From Micromonospora_J zhanjiangensis (GTDB taxonomy: Bacteria > Actinomycetota > Actinomycetes > Mycobacteriales > Micromonosporaceae): a stretch of DNA of 64,000 nt. The stretch lies in assembly GCF_042650605.1 (NCBI RefSeq), contig NZ_JBHSBN010000014.1:111921-175920 (forward strand), given 5' to 3'. Shown here piece by piece: positions 24,468-33,688 of the stretch (its first letter is position 1; each line of letters opens with the position of its first letter). Made by a program: the position numbers and the translations under genes. A model generated the notes under the pieces. It worked only from the letters and a program-made list of their open reading frames with translations, had not been told where the DNA came from and did not search any database.

Positions 24468-26021
24468 ATGACGCACGACTACCTGATCCTGGGCGCCGGG
24501 CCGGCCGGGCTGCAACTCGCCGCGCTGATGGAACGGGCCGGTCACGACCATCTCGTCCTGGAGCGGGGCGCCGGACCCGGCACCTTCTTCACCCGGTTCC
24601 CCCGACACCGCACCCTCATCTCGATCAACAAGGTGCACACCGGGTTCACCGACCCCGAGCTGCGGCTGCGGATGGACTGGAACTCGCTGCTCAGCGACGA
24701 TCCGCGGCTGCTGTTCACCCGATACACCGGCCGGTACTTCCCGTCCGCCGACGACCTGCCGCGCTACCTGGCGGACTTCGCCGCGGCCACCGGCGCCCGG
24801 GTCCGCTACGACACCGACGTGACCCGGGTCGGCCGGGACGGCGACGGTTTCGTCCTGGCCGACTCCGCCGGCCGGACCTGGCGCTGCCGCCGGCTGGTCG
24901 TGGCCACCGGCGTCTCCCGGCTGTACGTGCCGCCGATCTCCGGCATCGAGACCGCCGAACGGTACGACACCGTCGACGTCGACCCGGCGTCCTTCGTCGA
25001 CCAGCGGGTGCTGATCATCGGCAAGGGCAACTCCGGTTTCGAAACCGCCGACGCGCTGATGGAGACGGCCGCGGTCATCCACGTGGCCGGCCCGCACTCG
25101 GTGCGGCTGGCCTGGCAGACGCATTATGTCGGGCACCTGCGCGCGGTCAACAACAACTTCCTCGACTCGTACCAGTTGAAGTCCCAGAACGCGGTGCTGG
25201 ACGGCACGGTCGAGAGCATCCGGCGCCGGCCGGAGGGCGGCTACCGGGTGCTGTTCCGCTACGCCCGCACGGTCGAGGCGTTGCGCGAGTTGACCTACGA
25301 CCGGGTCATCGCGTGCACCGGCTTCCGGTTCGACGCGTCGATCTTCGACGACACCTGCCGGCCGGCCCTGGTCATCAACCACCGGTTCCCCGAGCAGACC
25401 CCGGCGTACGAGTCCAGCACCGTGCCCGGGTTGTACTTCGCCGGCACGCTCACCCAGCAGCGCGACTTCAAGCACTCCACCAACGGTTTCATCCACGGCT
25501 TCCGGTACGGGGTGCGCGCCCTGCACCGCATCCTCACCCTGCGCCACCACGACGGGACCTGGCCGGGCGAGCGGCTGGACGCCACCCCGGAGGCGGTCGC
25601 CGCCGCGATCATCGCCCGGGTGAACCGGTCCTCCGCGCTGTGGCAGCAGTTCGGCGTCCTCGGCGACGTCACGGTCGTGGCCGGTGACGCCGCCCGCCAC
25701 CACGAGGAGGTGCCGGTCGCGTTCTTCGCCGAGGGCGGCCTGGGGCCGAACCGGCACGCGTTCGTCACCACCCTGGAGTACGGACCGGACCACGACACCG
25801 TGGACCCGTTCGACATCACCGTGCCCCGGATCGCCGAGAACGACGCGGAACACGCGCACGACGCCAGTTACCTGCACCCGGTGGTCCGCTACCACCGCGA
25901 CGGCGTACCGGTCGCCGAGCACCACCTCGCGGAGAACCTGGAGAACGAGTGGGACCTGCCGGCGGTGCACCGGCAGCCCCTGGAGGTCTTCGTCAAGGGA
26001 TGCCTCGCCGATGGCGCGTGA
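24468..26021 (+). CDS. FAD/NAD(P)-binding oxidoreductase (flavin monooxygenase/FOXRED2-like)
   Basis: A 517-residue flavoprotein. The FAD-binding GxGxxG is at residues 7-15 (YLILGAGPAGLQLAALM), a second dinucleotide site reads LIIGKGNSGFETADAL (about residue 180), and the late VIACTGFRFD motif is present. PGLYFAGTLTQQRDFKHSTNGF resembles FOXRED2-like and lysine/ornithine monooxygenase-like enzymes. A C-terminal extension of about 170 residues (from LRHHDGTW on) is unassigned. The ATG is preceded by TACCGT eight nt upstream, suggesting a leaderless transcript. The last 11 nt overlap the start of the ligase gene, so the two are translationally coupled and probably act in one pathway with the divergent MIO enzyme. 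Confidence 0.87.
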   Translation: MTHDYLILGAGPAGLQLAALMERAGHDHLVLERGAGPGTFFTRFPRHRTLISINKVHTGFTDPELRLRMDWNSLLSDDPRLLFTRYTGRYFPSADDLPRYLADFAAATGARVRYDTDVTRVGRDGDGFVLADSAGRTWRCRRLVVATGVSRLYVPPISGIETAERYDTVDVDPASFVDQRVLIIGKGNSGFETADALMETAAVIHVAGPHSVRLAWQTHYVGHLRAVNNNFLDSYQLKSQNAVLDGTVESIRRRPEGGYRVLFRYARTVEALRELTYDRVIACTGFRFDASIFDDTCRPALVINHRFPEQTPAYESSTVPGLYFAGTLTQQRDFKHSTNGFIHGFRYGVRALHRILTLRHHDGTWPGERLDATPEAVAAAIIARVNRSSALWQQFGVLGDVTVVAGDAARHHEEVPVAFFAEGGLGPNRHAFVTTLEYGPDHDTVDPFDITVPRIAENDAEHAHDASYLHPVVRYHRDGVPVAEHHLAENLENEWDLPAVHRQPLEVFVKGCLADGA

Positions 26022-27525
26022 GGCGTACCCGGGGGTGGTGCTGGACCTGCTGGCCGCGGCCGGTGACCGGCCCGTCTTCGAACACGGCGCCCGCGTCGTG
26101 ACCGGGTCCGCGATGCTCGGCCTGGTCCGGCGGATCGCGGCCGGCCTGCGCGGCGCGGGGATCGGACCGGGCGACGGGCTGGCCATGATGCTCGGCGTCA
26201 CGCCCGAGGCGTTCGCGGCGATCATGGCCAGCCACGTGGTGGGGGCGCGGGTCTGCGGGATCCGGCCCGGCCTGCCCGACGAGCGGCTGCGGCACCTGCT
26301 GCGCCGGGACGCCACCGCCGTCGTCACGGACGCCACCACCACCGTCGTCACGGACGCGACCACTGGCACGGAGGCCACCGGCGCGACCACCGGGCCGGTG
26401 GCCGGGCCGCGGCGGCTGGCGCTCGCCGACCTGGTGTCCACTCCGGACCCCGGGGACGATCCGAAGCCGGCCGGCCGGCCGCACGACGTCGCCCGGCTCG
26501 TCTACACCAGCGGCAGCACCGGCCGGCCCAAGGCCTGCGCGCAGACGTACGCGGGCATGGCCGCCGCCTGGGCCGCGCGCCCGGCGGCCTGGCCGCCGGT
26601 GGTCCGCGACCTGGCCGCGCGGCTGGGTCGCTACCTCGTGTTCGGCTCGCTGAGCAGCCAGGTGATGATCGAGTACGGCGTGCTCGCGCTGGCCGCCGGT
26701 GGCGCCATGGTGGTCGCCGACCCGCCCGACCTGCCCGGCGCGATCGTCCGGCACCGCGGCTCCGGCCTGGTCATCACGGTGCCCCGGCTGCGCCGGCTGG
26801 TCGCCGCCCAACGCGCCGACCCGGTCGACCTGGGCTGCCTGCGGGCGCTCATGGTGTCCGGGTCGCCGCTGCCGGCCGGGCTGCACCGCGAGGCGCTCGA
26901 CGTGCTCGGCCCGGTGGTCTTCCACGGTTACGGCCAGACCGAGACCGGGATGATCTCCATGGCCACCCCGGCCGACCCGCCCGGCTCGGTCGGCACCCCG
27001 CCCGCGGCCGTCGACGTCGTGGTCCGCGGCCCCGACGGCGCGCCCGTGCCGGTCGGCGTCGACGGTGAGCTGTACGTCCGCACGCCCGCCCAGGCCGTCG
27101 GCTACTGGGCCGACCCGGCCGAGACCGCCGAGGTGTTCGTCGACGGTTGGGTCCGCACCCGGGACCTCGGCCACCTGGACCCGGCCGGCCGGCTGCACCT
27201 GGTCGGGCGGGCCCGGGACGTCGTCATCGTCAACGCCAACCTGCACTACGCCGGGCCCATCGAGCGGGCCCTGGCCAGCCATCCGGACGTGGCCGAGGCG
27301 TACGTGGTCGCCGTCCCGGACGCCGACACCGGCGAGGCGGTGCACGCCTTCGTCGTACCGGTGGCGGGCCGGACCCCCGCGCACGACGCGCTGCGCGAGT
27401 TGGTCGCCCGGCGGCTCGGTGCCGCCTGCGTCCCGGCCCGGATCACCGAGATCGCCGAACCACCGCTGGCGCCCAGCGGCAAGCCGGACAAGCGGCTGCT
27501 GACCGGCGGCGAACCGTCGGCGTAG
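26011..27525 (+). CDS. Acyl-CoA synthetase/acyl-adenylate ligase (ANL superfamily)
   Basis: A 504-residue adenylate-forming ligase. Motifs in order: the P-loop LVYTSGSTGRPKA (about residue 164), GYGQTETG (about 309), GELYVRTPAQAVGYW, the hinge region HLVGRARDVVIVNANLHYAGP, and the catalytic Lys in APSGKPDKRLL near the C-terminus. The hinge NANLHYAG departs from the usual G-(Y/F)-x-(V/I)-P form. A short in-frame tandem repeat (AVVTDATT, TVVTDATT) is inserted near residue 103. It could activate an aryl or cinnamic-type acid produced by the MIO enzyme; this is inference. Its start lies inside the flavoprotein gene. Confidence 0.88.
   Translation: MAREAYPGVVLDLLAAAGDRPVFEHGARVVTGSAMLGLVRRIAAGLRGAGIGPGDGLAMMLGVTPEAFAAIMASHVVGARVCGIRPGLPDERLRHLLRRDATAVVTDATTTVVTDATTGTEATGATTGPVAGPRRLALADLVSTPDPGDDPKPAGRPHDVARLVYTSGSTGRPKACAQTYAGMAAAWAARPAAWPPVVRDLAARLGRYLVFGSLSSQVMIEYGVLALAAGGAMVVADPPDLPGAIVRHRGSGLVITVPRLRRLVAAQRADPVDLGCLRALMVSGSPLPAGLHREALDVLGPVVFHGYGQTETGMISMATPADPPGSVGTPPAAVDVVVRGPDGAPVPVGVDGELYVRTPAQAVGYWADPAETAEVFVDGWVRTRDLGHLDPAGRLHLVGRARDVVIVNANLHYAGPIERALASHPDVAEAYVVAVPDADTGEAVHAFVVPVAGRTPAHDALRELVARRLGAACVPARITEIAEPPLAPSGKPDKRLLTGGEPSA
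26317..26364 (+). repeat. 24-bp in-frame tandem repeat within the ligase gene
   Basis: Two copies with a 24-nt period encode AVVTDATT and TVVTDATT. A third, diverged Thr/Ala-rich unit (GTEATGATT) follows. It lies in a surface loop of the N-terminal domain and keeps the frame. Confidence 0.6.
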
Positions 27526-27575
27526 TCGCGCCGCGGTACCACCTTGACACGCCTGTTCGACACGCCGGTAACCGC

Positions 27576-27605
27576 ATGACTCGATCTCGTCGCGGACAGT
27601 AGGCT
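27576..27605 (+). promoter_or_regulatory. Candidate promoter of the ABC transporter gene
   Basis: ATGACT (27576-27581), 18 nt, then TAGGCT (27600-27605), an actinomycete-type -10 box. A TTGACA also lies at 27544 but has no good partner. The 27526-27742 gap holds no gene. Confidence 0.4.
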
Positions 27606-27742
27606 TCTCGGCGGGTTCCTTCCACCGACCCGAGGCACCCGTCTCCCGCACCGGTTCCCGGCGTACCGCCGGGGGATTCGCCCTGCCCGGATCGGCCTCG
27701 CCGCGGCGGTCGCCGGGCTCCGACCAGCCCTGAGGAGGCCGC

Positions 27743-29683
27743 ATGGAGACCACGCCCCGCCCCCGCCGGTCCGCCGACCAGGAAGAGGGCACCGACGAGT
27801 CGGCGTTGCCGGAGCTGGCCGATCCCGACTGGCTGCACCACGCGCGCCAGATCGCGCAGACGAGCTTCTGGTCGGTGGCCCGGCGGCTGCCCCGCCTGGT
27901 CCGGGAGGCGATCGGGGTGGCCTGGGCGACCAACCGCCGGGACACCGTCGCGTCCCTCGGCCTGAACATCGCCGCCGGGGTCATGACGACCTTCGGACTG
28001 TTGGCCACGACCAGCGTGCTCACCGAGCTGTTCGCCGCCGGCCCGACGCCGGACCGGGTCCGGGCAGCCCTGCCCGCGCTGGTCCTGGCCGCGGCGGCGG
28101 TGACGGCCAGGGGTGGCCTGAAGATCGCCGCCGGATGGGCGCAGGCCCGGCTCACGCCGCAGGTCAACTACCGGGTCCAACTGCGGATGTTCGAGGTGAC
28201 CACGGGCGTCGAACTGGCCGCGTTCGACGACGCCGGCTTCGCCGAGGAGATGGACCGGGCCCGCGACCGCGGCATGCAGGAGGCGGCGTCGATCGTCGAC
28301 CACACCGTCACCCTGGTCACCGGCCTGGTCGGCGTCCTGGCCACCGCCGCCGCCGTCGCGGTGATCCAGCCGATCCTGCTGCCCTGCCTGCTGCTCGCGG
28401 CTGTTCCCGAGGCCGTCACGGCGGTCCGGGTCGCCCGTCGGCAGTACCTGAACCTGCTCGCCCGGATCACCCAGCGCCGCCGGATGTGGCTGCTCGCGCA
28501 CCTGATGGCCAACCGGCACACCGCCGCCGAGGTCCGGGCGTACCAGATGCGGGAGTTCCTGCTCGGCGAGTACCGGCGGGTAATGACCGCCGAGACCCGG
28601 GCCGACCTCGCCCTGGTCCGCGCGCAGACCATCACCCGGTTGTTCGGGACCTCGATCGCCGGGGTGGCCGGCTTCGCCGTGTACGCCGTCCTCGGCGGCC
28701 TGCTGCTGACCGGCTGGGTCGCCCTCGCCGCCGCAGCGACCGCGCTGCTGGCCCTGCAGACGGCACACACCAGCCTCGGTGCGGCGGTCTTCGCGACGAA
28801 CTCGCTCTACGAGGATGCGCTCTACTACCAGGACTACCGGGACTTCCTGGACCGGGCGCAGGCGCGCACCCGCCCGCCCGGTGGGCGACCGGCCGACGGC
28901 TTCGACACGATTGAGGTGGACCGGGTGAGCCTGCGGTACCCGGACACCGAGCATCCGGCGGTGCGCGAGGTCAGCCTCACCGCCCGGCGCGGCCAGGTGA
29001 TCGCCCTGGTCGGCGAGAACGGCTCCGGCAAGACCACACTGGCCAAGCTCATCGCCGGCCTGTACCGGCCCACCTCCGGCGTCATCCGCTGGGACGGCAC
29101 CGACCTCACCGAGTTCGACCCGGACAGCCTCGGCTCGCACGTTGCGGTGATGACGCAGGACTGGTGGAAGTTCCCCTTCACCGCGCGCCAGAACATCCTC
29201 GTCGGCCGGCACGACCGGCCGGAACGACACCCGGGACCGTCCATGGAGGACGCCGCCCGGGCCGCCGCCGCGCACGACATGGTGCTCGGTCTGCCGTACG
29301 GCTACGACACCCTGCTCGACCGCGAGTTCAAGAACGGTCATGAGCTGTCCGGTGGGCAGTGGCAGCGGCTGGTCGCCGCCCGCGGCATCTACCGGGCCGC
29401 CCGGCTGCTGGTCTGCGACGAACCGTCGGCCGCCCTGGACGCCCGGGCCGAGCACGCCGTGTTCCAACACCTGCGGCGTCACCCGGACCGGCTGACCGTG
29501 CTGATCACCCACCGGCTGGCCAACGTCCGGCATGCCGACCAGATCTTCGTCATGCGCGATGGTCGGCTGGTCCAGCAGGGTGACCACGACCAGCTCATCG
29601 CCCAGGACGGCCTCTACCGCGAACTGTTCGAACTGCAGGCCGCCGGCTACCTGGCCGAACCGTCGCCCGCACCACTGCGCTGA
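27743..29683 (+). CDS. ABC exporter half-transporter (membrane plus ATPase domains)
   Basis: A 646-residue fused ABC transporter that would work as a homodimer. Residues about 60-350 hold the transmembrane helices (for example SLGLNIAAGVMTTFGLLATT; LVTGLVGVLATAAAVAVI; GVAGFAVYAVLGGLLLTGWV). The ATPase domain shows Walker A GENGSGKTTL, Q-loop MTQDWW, signature LSGGQWQRL, Walker B RLLVCDEPSAALD and the switch His in LITHRLA. The order of domains marks an exporter, but the substrate is unknown. AGGAGG lies just upstream of the ATG. It follows the MIO-flavoprotein-ligase genes on the same strand after 217 nt with its own promoter and could export their product. Confidence 0.9.
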   Translation: METTPRPRRSADQEEGTDESALPELADPDWLHHARQIAQTSFWSVARRLPRLVREAIGVAWATNRRDTVASLGLNIAAGVMTTFGLLATTSVLTELFAAGPTPDRVRAALPALVLAAAAVTARGGLKIAAGWAQARLTPQVNYRVQLRMFEVTTGVELAAFDDAGFAEEMDRARDRGMQEAASIVDHTVTLVTGLVGVLATAAAVAVIQPILLPCLLLAAVPEAVTAVRVARRQYLNLLARITQRRRMWLLAHLMANRHTAAEVRAYQMREFLLGEYRRVMTAETRADLALVRAQTITRLFGTSIAGVAGFAVYAVLGGLLLTGWVALAAAATALLALQTAHTSLGAAVFATNSLYEDALYYQDYRDFLDRAQARTRPPGGRPADGFDTIEVDRVSLRYPDTEHPAVREVSLTARRGQVIALVGENGSGKTTLAKLIAGLYRPTSGVIRWDGTDLTEFDPDSLGSHVAVMTQDWWKFPFTARQNILVGRHDRPERHPGPSMEDAARAAAAHDMVLGLPYGYDTLLDREFKNGHELSGGQWQRLVAARGIYRAARLLVCDEPSAALDARAEHAVFQHLRRHPDRLTVLITHRLANVRHADQIFVMRDGRLVQQGDHDQLIAQDGLYRELFELQAAGYLAEPSPAPLR

Positions 29684-29717
29684 GCGCCGTCGGCGCGGCC
29701 GGACGCCTCCCGCTGGC

Positions 29718-29748
29718 GCCGGTGGACGACGTTTCCGCGCCCACCGGC
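29718..29748. terminator. Short hairpin between convergent ABC transporter and TPR genes
   Basis: GCCGGTGG pairs with CCACCGGC across a 15-nt loop, 35 nt past the transporter stop and touching the stop of the convergent TPR gene. There is no U-tract, so termination function is uncertain. Confidence 0.35.
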
Positions 29749-30209
29749 TAGCTGTCGGACAGTTCCCGCGTCACCCGCTCCAGGCCGTCCCGGATCAGCC
29801 GCCCGTAGTCGTCCTCGCCGAGCGCGCCAATCCCCGCCCGGGCCCGGTCGAGCCACTCGCTGGCCCGGGCGGGATCGCCGAGCTTGCGGTGGCACTCCGC
29901 CAGGTTGAGGTGCAACGACGGGTACAGGGCGGCCACCGGCATCGGCACCCCGGCCTCGGCCAGCCGGGCGTCGGTGAGCAGGTCGGTGGCCGCCAACGCC
30001 CGCTCGTCCCAGACCAGTTCCTGCCGGGCGTCGTCCTGCACGTCGGCCATCGCGTGCGCGAGGACGGACACGTGCAGCGGATCGCCGCGTTCCCCGCCGA
30101 TCTCGTCCCAGATCCGCGCGAACAGCTCGCGCGCGGCCTCCCGTCGGCCCTGGGCGTGGTGCAGCCGCACCCCTTCGTTGATGCGCAGCAGCGTGGCGTC
30201 ATACGGCAT
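29748..30209 (-). CDS. TPR-like small protein
   Basis: A 153-residue all-alpha protein with tetratricopeptide-like helix pairs (LRINEGVRLHHAQGRREAAR; LHLNLAECHRKLGDPARASE; WLDRARAGIGALGEDDYGRL). It probably mediates protein contacts; no partner can be named. The ATG at 30209 has a TAGTAC box just upstream, consistent with a leaderless mRNA; an ATG 18 nt earlier is less likely. It lies 7 nt beyond the stop of the alpha-mannosidase gene on the same strand and may be co-transcribed with it. Confidence 0.75.
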   Translation of the reverse strand: MPYDATLLRINEGVRLHHAQGRREAARELFARIWDEIGGERGDPLHVSVLAHAMADVQDDARQELVWDERALAATDLLTDARLAEAGVPMPVAALYPSLHLNLAECHRKLGDPARASEWLDRARAGIGALGEDDYGRLIRDGLERVTRELSDS

Positions 30210-30216
30210 GGCCGTA

Positions 30217-33200
30217 CTATGCCGCAAACCCGTCGGTCGGACGGCCCGCTCCGTCCCCGGTGGGGCGCAGCCGGAGGGTCACCACCTGGAACGCCGTCAG
30301 CGCGACGTCGACGGTGTTGCCGTCCAGCACGACCGGCGCCAGCGCGGCGACCTCGTCGTCGCGGCGTTCCAACAGGTCGACCACGTCCACGGCGGCCACG
30401 TCGAAGGAGGCGCTGACCCGGGCCCGGGCCCGGCCGCCGAGTGACTCGTACAGCCGCACCACGACGTCACCGGAGCGGTCGTCGGCCAGCTTCACCGACT
30501 CGACCACGACCGCCGGGTCGGTCACCTCGACCAGCGGGGCGACCGGTCCCGCGCCCAGGTGCCGGCGTACCGGCAGGTTGGCCCGGTAGCCCTCGCGGAC
30601 CGCGTCGGCGATCTCGGCGCCGCACACCAACGCGTACCCGAAGGAGTGCGTGCCGCGGTCGGTCTGCGGGTCGGGGTAACGCGGACCGCGCAGCAGCGAC
30701 AGCCGGACGGTGGTCGGCTGGGCCCCGCGCGCGTCGCCGGGCGGCCGGCGGGTCACGTCGTGCCCGTACGTGCCGTCGTTGACCAGGGCCACGCCGTAGC
30801 CGGGCTCACCGACGTGCAGGAAGCGGTGCGCGCAGATCTCGAACCGGGCCGCGTCCCAGGACGTGTTGGTGTGCGTCGGCCGCTGCAGGTGACCGAACTG
30901 GATCTCCGAGCTGGACCGGTCGGCCTGCACGTCGACCGGGAACGCGACCTTGAGCATGGTCTCCCGCTCCTGCCAGTCCACCTCGACGGTGAACCGCAGC
31001 ACCCGCTCCCCGGCGGCCAGCGACACGGTCTGCGCGTACGTCGAGTCCCGGTCCCGTCGGGTGACCCGGACGGCGGCCCGGCGGGGGTCGTCGTCCGACA
31101 CCTCGATCTTGGTGTGGTCGGTCAGGTCGCGGCGCCGGTTGCGGTAGAAGTCCTCCACGTCCCAGGCGTCAAAGTTGTTGGGCGTGTCCGGGTGCAGTTG
31201 CAGCACGTTCGCCGCGGCGCCGGCCGGCAGCACCTCGCGGTCGGCGACCAGGTCCCGGATCGCCGCCACCGTCCCGTCCGGGCCGATCAGCACCCGCAGC
31301 AGCCCGTTGTCCAGCACGGTGCCGTCGGCCCGCGCGCGCACCGACACGTCCGGCGCGTCGGCGGGCACCGCAGCGGCCAGCCCGAGGGCCGGCACCCCGT
31401 CCCGGTCGTGCGGCGCGGCGTTCGCCGTCAACGGCACCTGCCCGGGCCCGGCCAGCGCCGCGAGGGCGGCGCCGATCAGGCCCTCCAGCCGGTCGGCCAG
31501 CCGGGCGTACGTCTGCCGAGCCTCGCGGTGCACCCAGGCGATCGAGCTACCGGGCAGGATGTCGTGGAACTGCAACAGCAGCGTCTCCCGCCAGATCTCG
31601 TCCAGCTCGTCGTACGGGTACGGATGCCCGGCGCGCACCGCCGCGGCGGCCGACCAGAGCTCCGCCTCCCGCAACAGGTGCTCGGTGCACCGGTTGCCGC
31701 GCTTCATCGCCACCTGGCTGGTGTAGGTGCCGCGGTGGTACTCCAGGTACATCTCCCCGCTCCACACCGGAGCGTCCGGGTACTCCCGCTCCGCGTCGGC
31801 GAAGAACTCGGCGGGGGTGCGGATGGCCACCCGGGGCGACCCCTCCAGGTCGGCGACCCGCCGGGCCGTCTCCAGCATCTCCCGGGTCGGACCGCCGCCG
31901 CCGTCGCCGTACCCGAAGGGCAGCAACGACCCGGTGGCCCGGCCGTGTTCGGAGAAGTTCCGCACCCCGCGCGCCAGGTCCTCGCCGGACAGCTCCGAGC
32001 TGTACGTGTCGGCCGGCGGGAAGTGGGTGAAGACCCGGCTGCCGTCGATGCCCTCCCACCAGAAGGTGTGGTGCGGGAACCGGTTGGTCTGGTTCCAGGA
32101 CATCTTCTGGCTGAGGAACCAGCGGAACCCGGCCAGCCGGGCGAGCTGCGGCAGGGCCGCGGAGTAGCCGAACGAGTCGGGCAGCCACACCTCGCGCGGC
32201 TCGACGCCGAACTCCTCGGCGAAGAACCGCTTGCCCTGGGTGAACTGCCGCACCATGGCCTCGCCGCCGGGCATGTTGGTGTCCGACTCCACCCACATCC
32301 CACCCACCGGCAGGAACTGGCCGGCGGCCACCTTCTCGGCCACCCGGCGGTAGACCTTGGGGTGGTGCTCGCGCAGCCAGGCGTACTGCTGGGCGGAGGA
32401 ACAGGCGAAGATCAGGTCCGGGTACTCGTCGGCCAGCGCCACCACGTTGGAGAAGGTGCGGGAGCACTTACGGATGGTCTCGCGTACCGGCCAGAGCCAG
32501 GCCGAGTCGATGTGCGCGTGCCCGACGGCGGTGATCCGGTGCGCGCTCGGTACGGCGGGGGAGGCGAGCACACCGGCGAGGCGGGACCGGGCGGCGGTGG
32601 CTCCGCCGGAGACGTCGGCGACGTCCAACTCGTCGAGCATCACCTCCAGGGCCCGGCGGATCTCGTGGTGCCGAGGGTCGGTCTCGGCCAGGGTCAGCGC
32701 CAACTGGTGCAGCACCTGGACGTCCAGCACCAGCGCGTGCACCTCCTCGTCGAGCACCGCGAGTTCGGCCCGGTCCAGCCGGTAGAGGGGCTTGTCGCCG
32801 GCGGTGTCCGGATCGCCGAGCGCGGTGACGCTGCCGTCGAAGCGCGGGTTGGCGGCGGCCTCCACGTACACCTCGACCCGCTCGCCGCCGACGGCGGGCC
32901 GGGCCACCGGTACGTAGGCCGTGCGCGGCTCGATGCCCTTGATCGGCGTTCCGTCGGCGGTGTAGGCGAGCCCTTCGGACCGGAACCCCGGCCCGGCCTT
33001 CTCGAAGCCGAGATCCACCAGCAGCTCGACCCGGCCGCCGCGCATCCGGTCCGGCACCTCGCCGGTGAACCGGAACCAGGTGGTGCTCCACGCCCGCCCC
33101 CACGGCTGTCCCACCGGGAACGGGTCGTAGCTCAGGGCCAGCCCCTCGCTCGCCGGTACCGGTTCGCCGGGCAAATGCGCGGCTTCGACCCGGACGGGTT

Positions 33201-33285
33201 CGGTGTCCCGGTAGAGCGCCGGGATGAGTCGTAGCGCAAGGGTGCGTTCGATCCGCAGGGTCAGGCTGGACAGCGACCGGTGCAT
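30217..33285 (-). CDS. GH38 alpha-mannosidase
   Basis: A 1022-residue cytoplasmic glycoside hydrolase of family 38, which releases alpha-linked mannose with a catalytic zinc. After a beta-rich N-terminal domain, the zinc motif HAHIDSAWLWP is found near residue 255, and the nucleophile/zinc Asp lies in WLPDSFGYSAALPQ near residue 368. The middle helical domain (EIWRETLLLQFHDILPGSS) and a large C-terminal beta-sandwich part follow. No signal peptide is present, so it acts on imported or internal glycans. The ATG at 33285 has GGAG seven nt upstream. A strong inverted repeat just upstream suggests local repression. Confidence 0.93.
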   Translation of the reverse strand: MHRSLSSLTLRIERTLALRLIPALYRDTEPVRVEAAHLPGEPVPASEGLALSYDPFPVGQPWGRAWSTTWFRFTGEVPDRMRGGRVELLVDLGFEKAGPGFRSEGLAYTADGTPIKGIEPRTAYVPVARPAVGGERVEVYVEAAANPRFDGSVTALGDPDTAGDKPLYRLDRAELAVLDEEVHALVLDVQVLHQLALTLAETDPRHHEIRRALEVMLDELDVADVSGGATAARSRLAGVLASPAVPSAHRITAVGHAHIDSAWLWPVRETIRKCSRTFSNVVALADEYPDLIFACSSAQQYAWLREHHPKVYRRVAEKVAAGQFLPVGGMWVESDTNMPGGEAMVRQFTQGKRFFAEEFGVEPREVWLPDSFGYSAALPQLARLAGFRWFLSQKMSWNQTNRFPHHTFWWEGIDGSRVFTHFPPADTYSSELSGEDLARGVRNFSEHGRATGSLLPFGYGDGGGGPTREMLETARRVADLEGSPRVAIRTPAEFFADAEREYPDAPVWSGEMYLEYHRGTYTSQVAMKRGNRCTEHLLREAELWSAAAAVRAGHPYPYDELDEIWRETLLLQFHDILPGSSIAWVHREARQTYARLADRLEGLIGAALAALAGPGQVPLTANAAPHDRDGVPALGLAAAVPADAPDVSVRARADGTVLDNGLLRVLIGPDGTVAAIRDLVADREVLPAGAAANVLQLHPDTPNNFDAWDVEDFYRNRRRDLTDHTKIEVSDDDPRRAAVRVTRRDRDSTYAQTVSLAAGERVLRFTVEVDWQERETMLKVAFPVDVQADRSSSEIQFGHLQRPTHTNTSWDAARFEICAHRFLHVGEPGYGVALVNDGTYGHDVTRRPPGDARGAQPTTVRLSLLRGPRYPDPQTDRGTHSFGYALVCGAEIADAVREGYRANLPVRRHLGAGPVAPLVEVTDPAVVVESVKLADDRSGDVVVRLYESLGGRARARVSASFDVAAVDVVDLLERRDDEVAALAPVVLDGNTVDVALTAFQVVTLRLRPTGDGAGRPTDGFAA

Positions 33286-33321
33286 CCGAGAACTCCGCAG
33301 GGGGGCTTGGGGGATTCGGCT

Positions 33322-33345
33322 GGGTATGGAATCGTGACCATACCC
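33322..33345. promoter_or_regulatory. Inverted repeat upstream of the alpha-mannosidase gene, candidate operator
   Basis: GGGTATGG, 8 nt, then its exact reverse complement CCATACCC, 37 nt upstream of the mannosidase start. On the minus strand a TTGACT -35 box (33357-33352) directly precedes it, so a bound repressor would cover the promoter. Confidence 0.5.
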
Positions 33346-33688
33346 GCAAGCAGTCAACCGCGACCAATGTCAACACCGTCAAGGTGATCAACTGAATGCG
33401 GGCGATGTGGGCGTCTTCCGCAATCGCGGGGCCGACTTTCTGGCATCGATCCCACCAACTGGAAGAGTCGATCACCGCGTGATCAACATGCCCGCTCCCC
33501 GCAACGACTGGCCCTCACCCCCCTCGCCTGCCGTCCCGGAACCCGCGCCCCCCTGCGGCCCTGGGTCGACATCGCCGAGGCGGCCACCCTCGCCGCCCAC
33601 GGGTTGCGCGACGGGCCAGTCACCCCGCCGCCGTCACGCGTCGGTAAACCCGGGTGCGGCTGGGAGACGGGCCGGCTACCGTCCGGCC
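33346..33688. other. Intergenic stretch without a supported gene
   Basis: Between the mannosidase promoter and the GNAT gene. One frame on the plus strand reads LRPWVDIAEAATLAAHGLRD before the GNAT start and could be a gene remnant, but nothing recognisable extends from it. A TACCGT box at 33677-33682, six nt before the GNAT ATG, is the likely leaderless promoter of the GNAT gene. Confidence 0.4.

Noticed and set aside
27544..27572. Perfect TTGACA as the promoter of the ABC transporter gene.
   Set aside because: No acceptable -10 box lies 16-19 nt downstream. The ATGACT-18 nt-TAGGCT pair further on is preferred.
30559..33234. A very long open frame on the plus strand opposite the alpha-mannosidase gene (891 codons).
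   Set aside because: Its protein is Gly/Arg/Val-rich with no family pattern, and it mirrors the wobble positions of the mannosidase gene. It is an antisense shadow, as are the long frames opposite the GH2, sugar dehydrogenase and ThuA genes.
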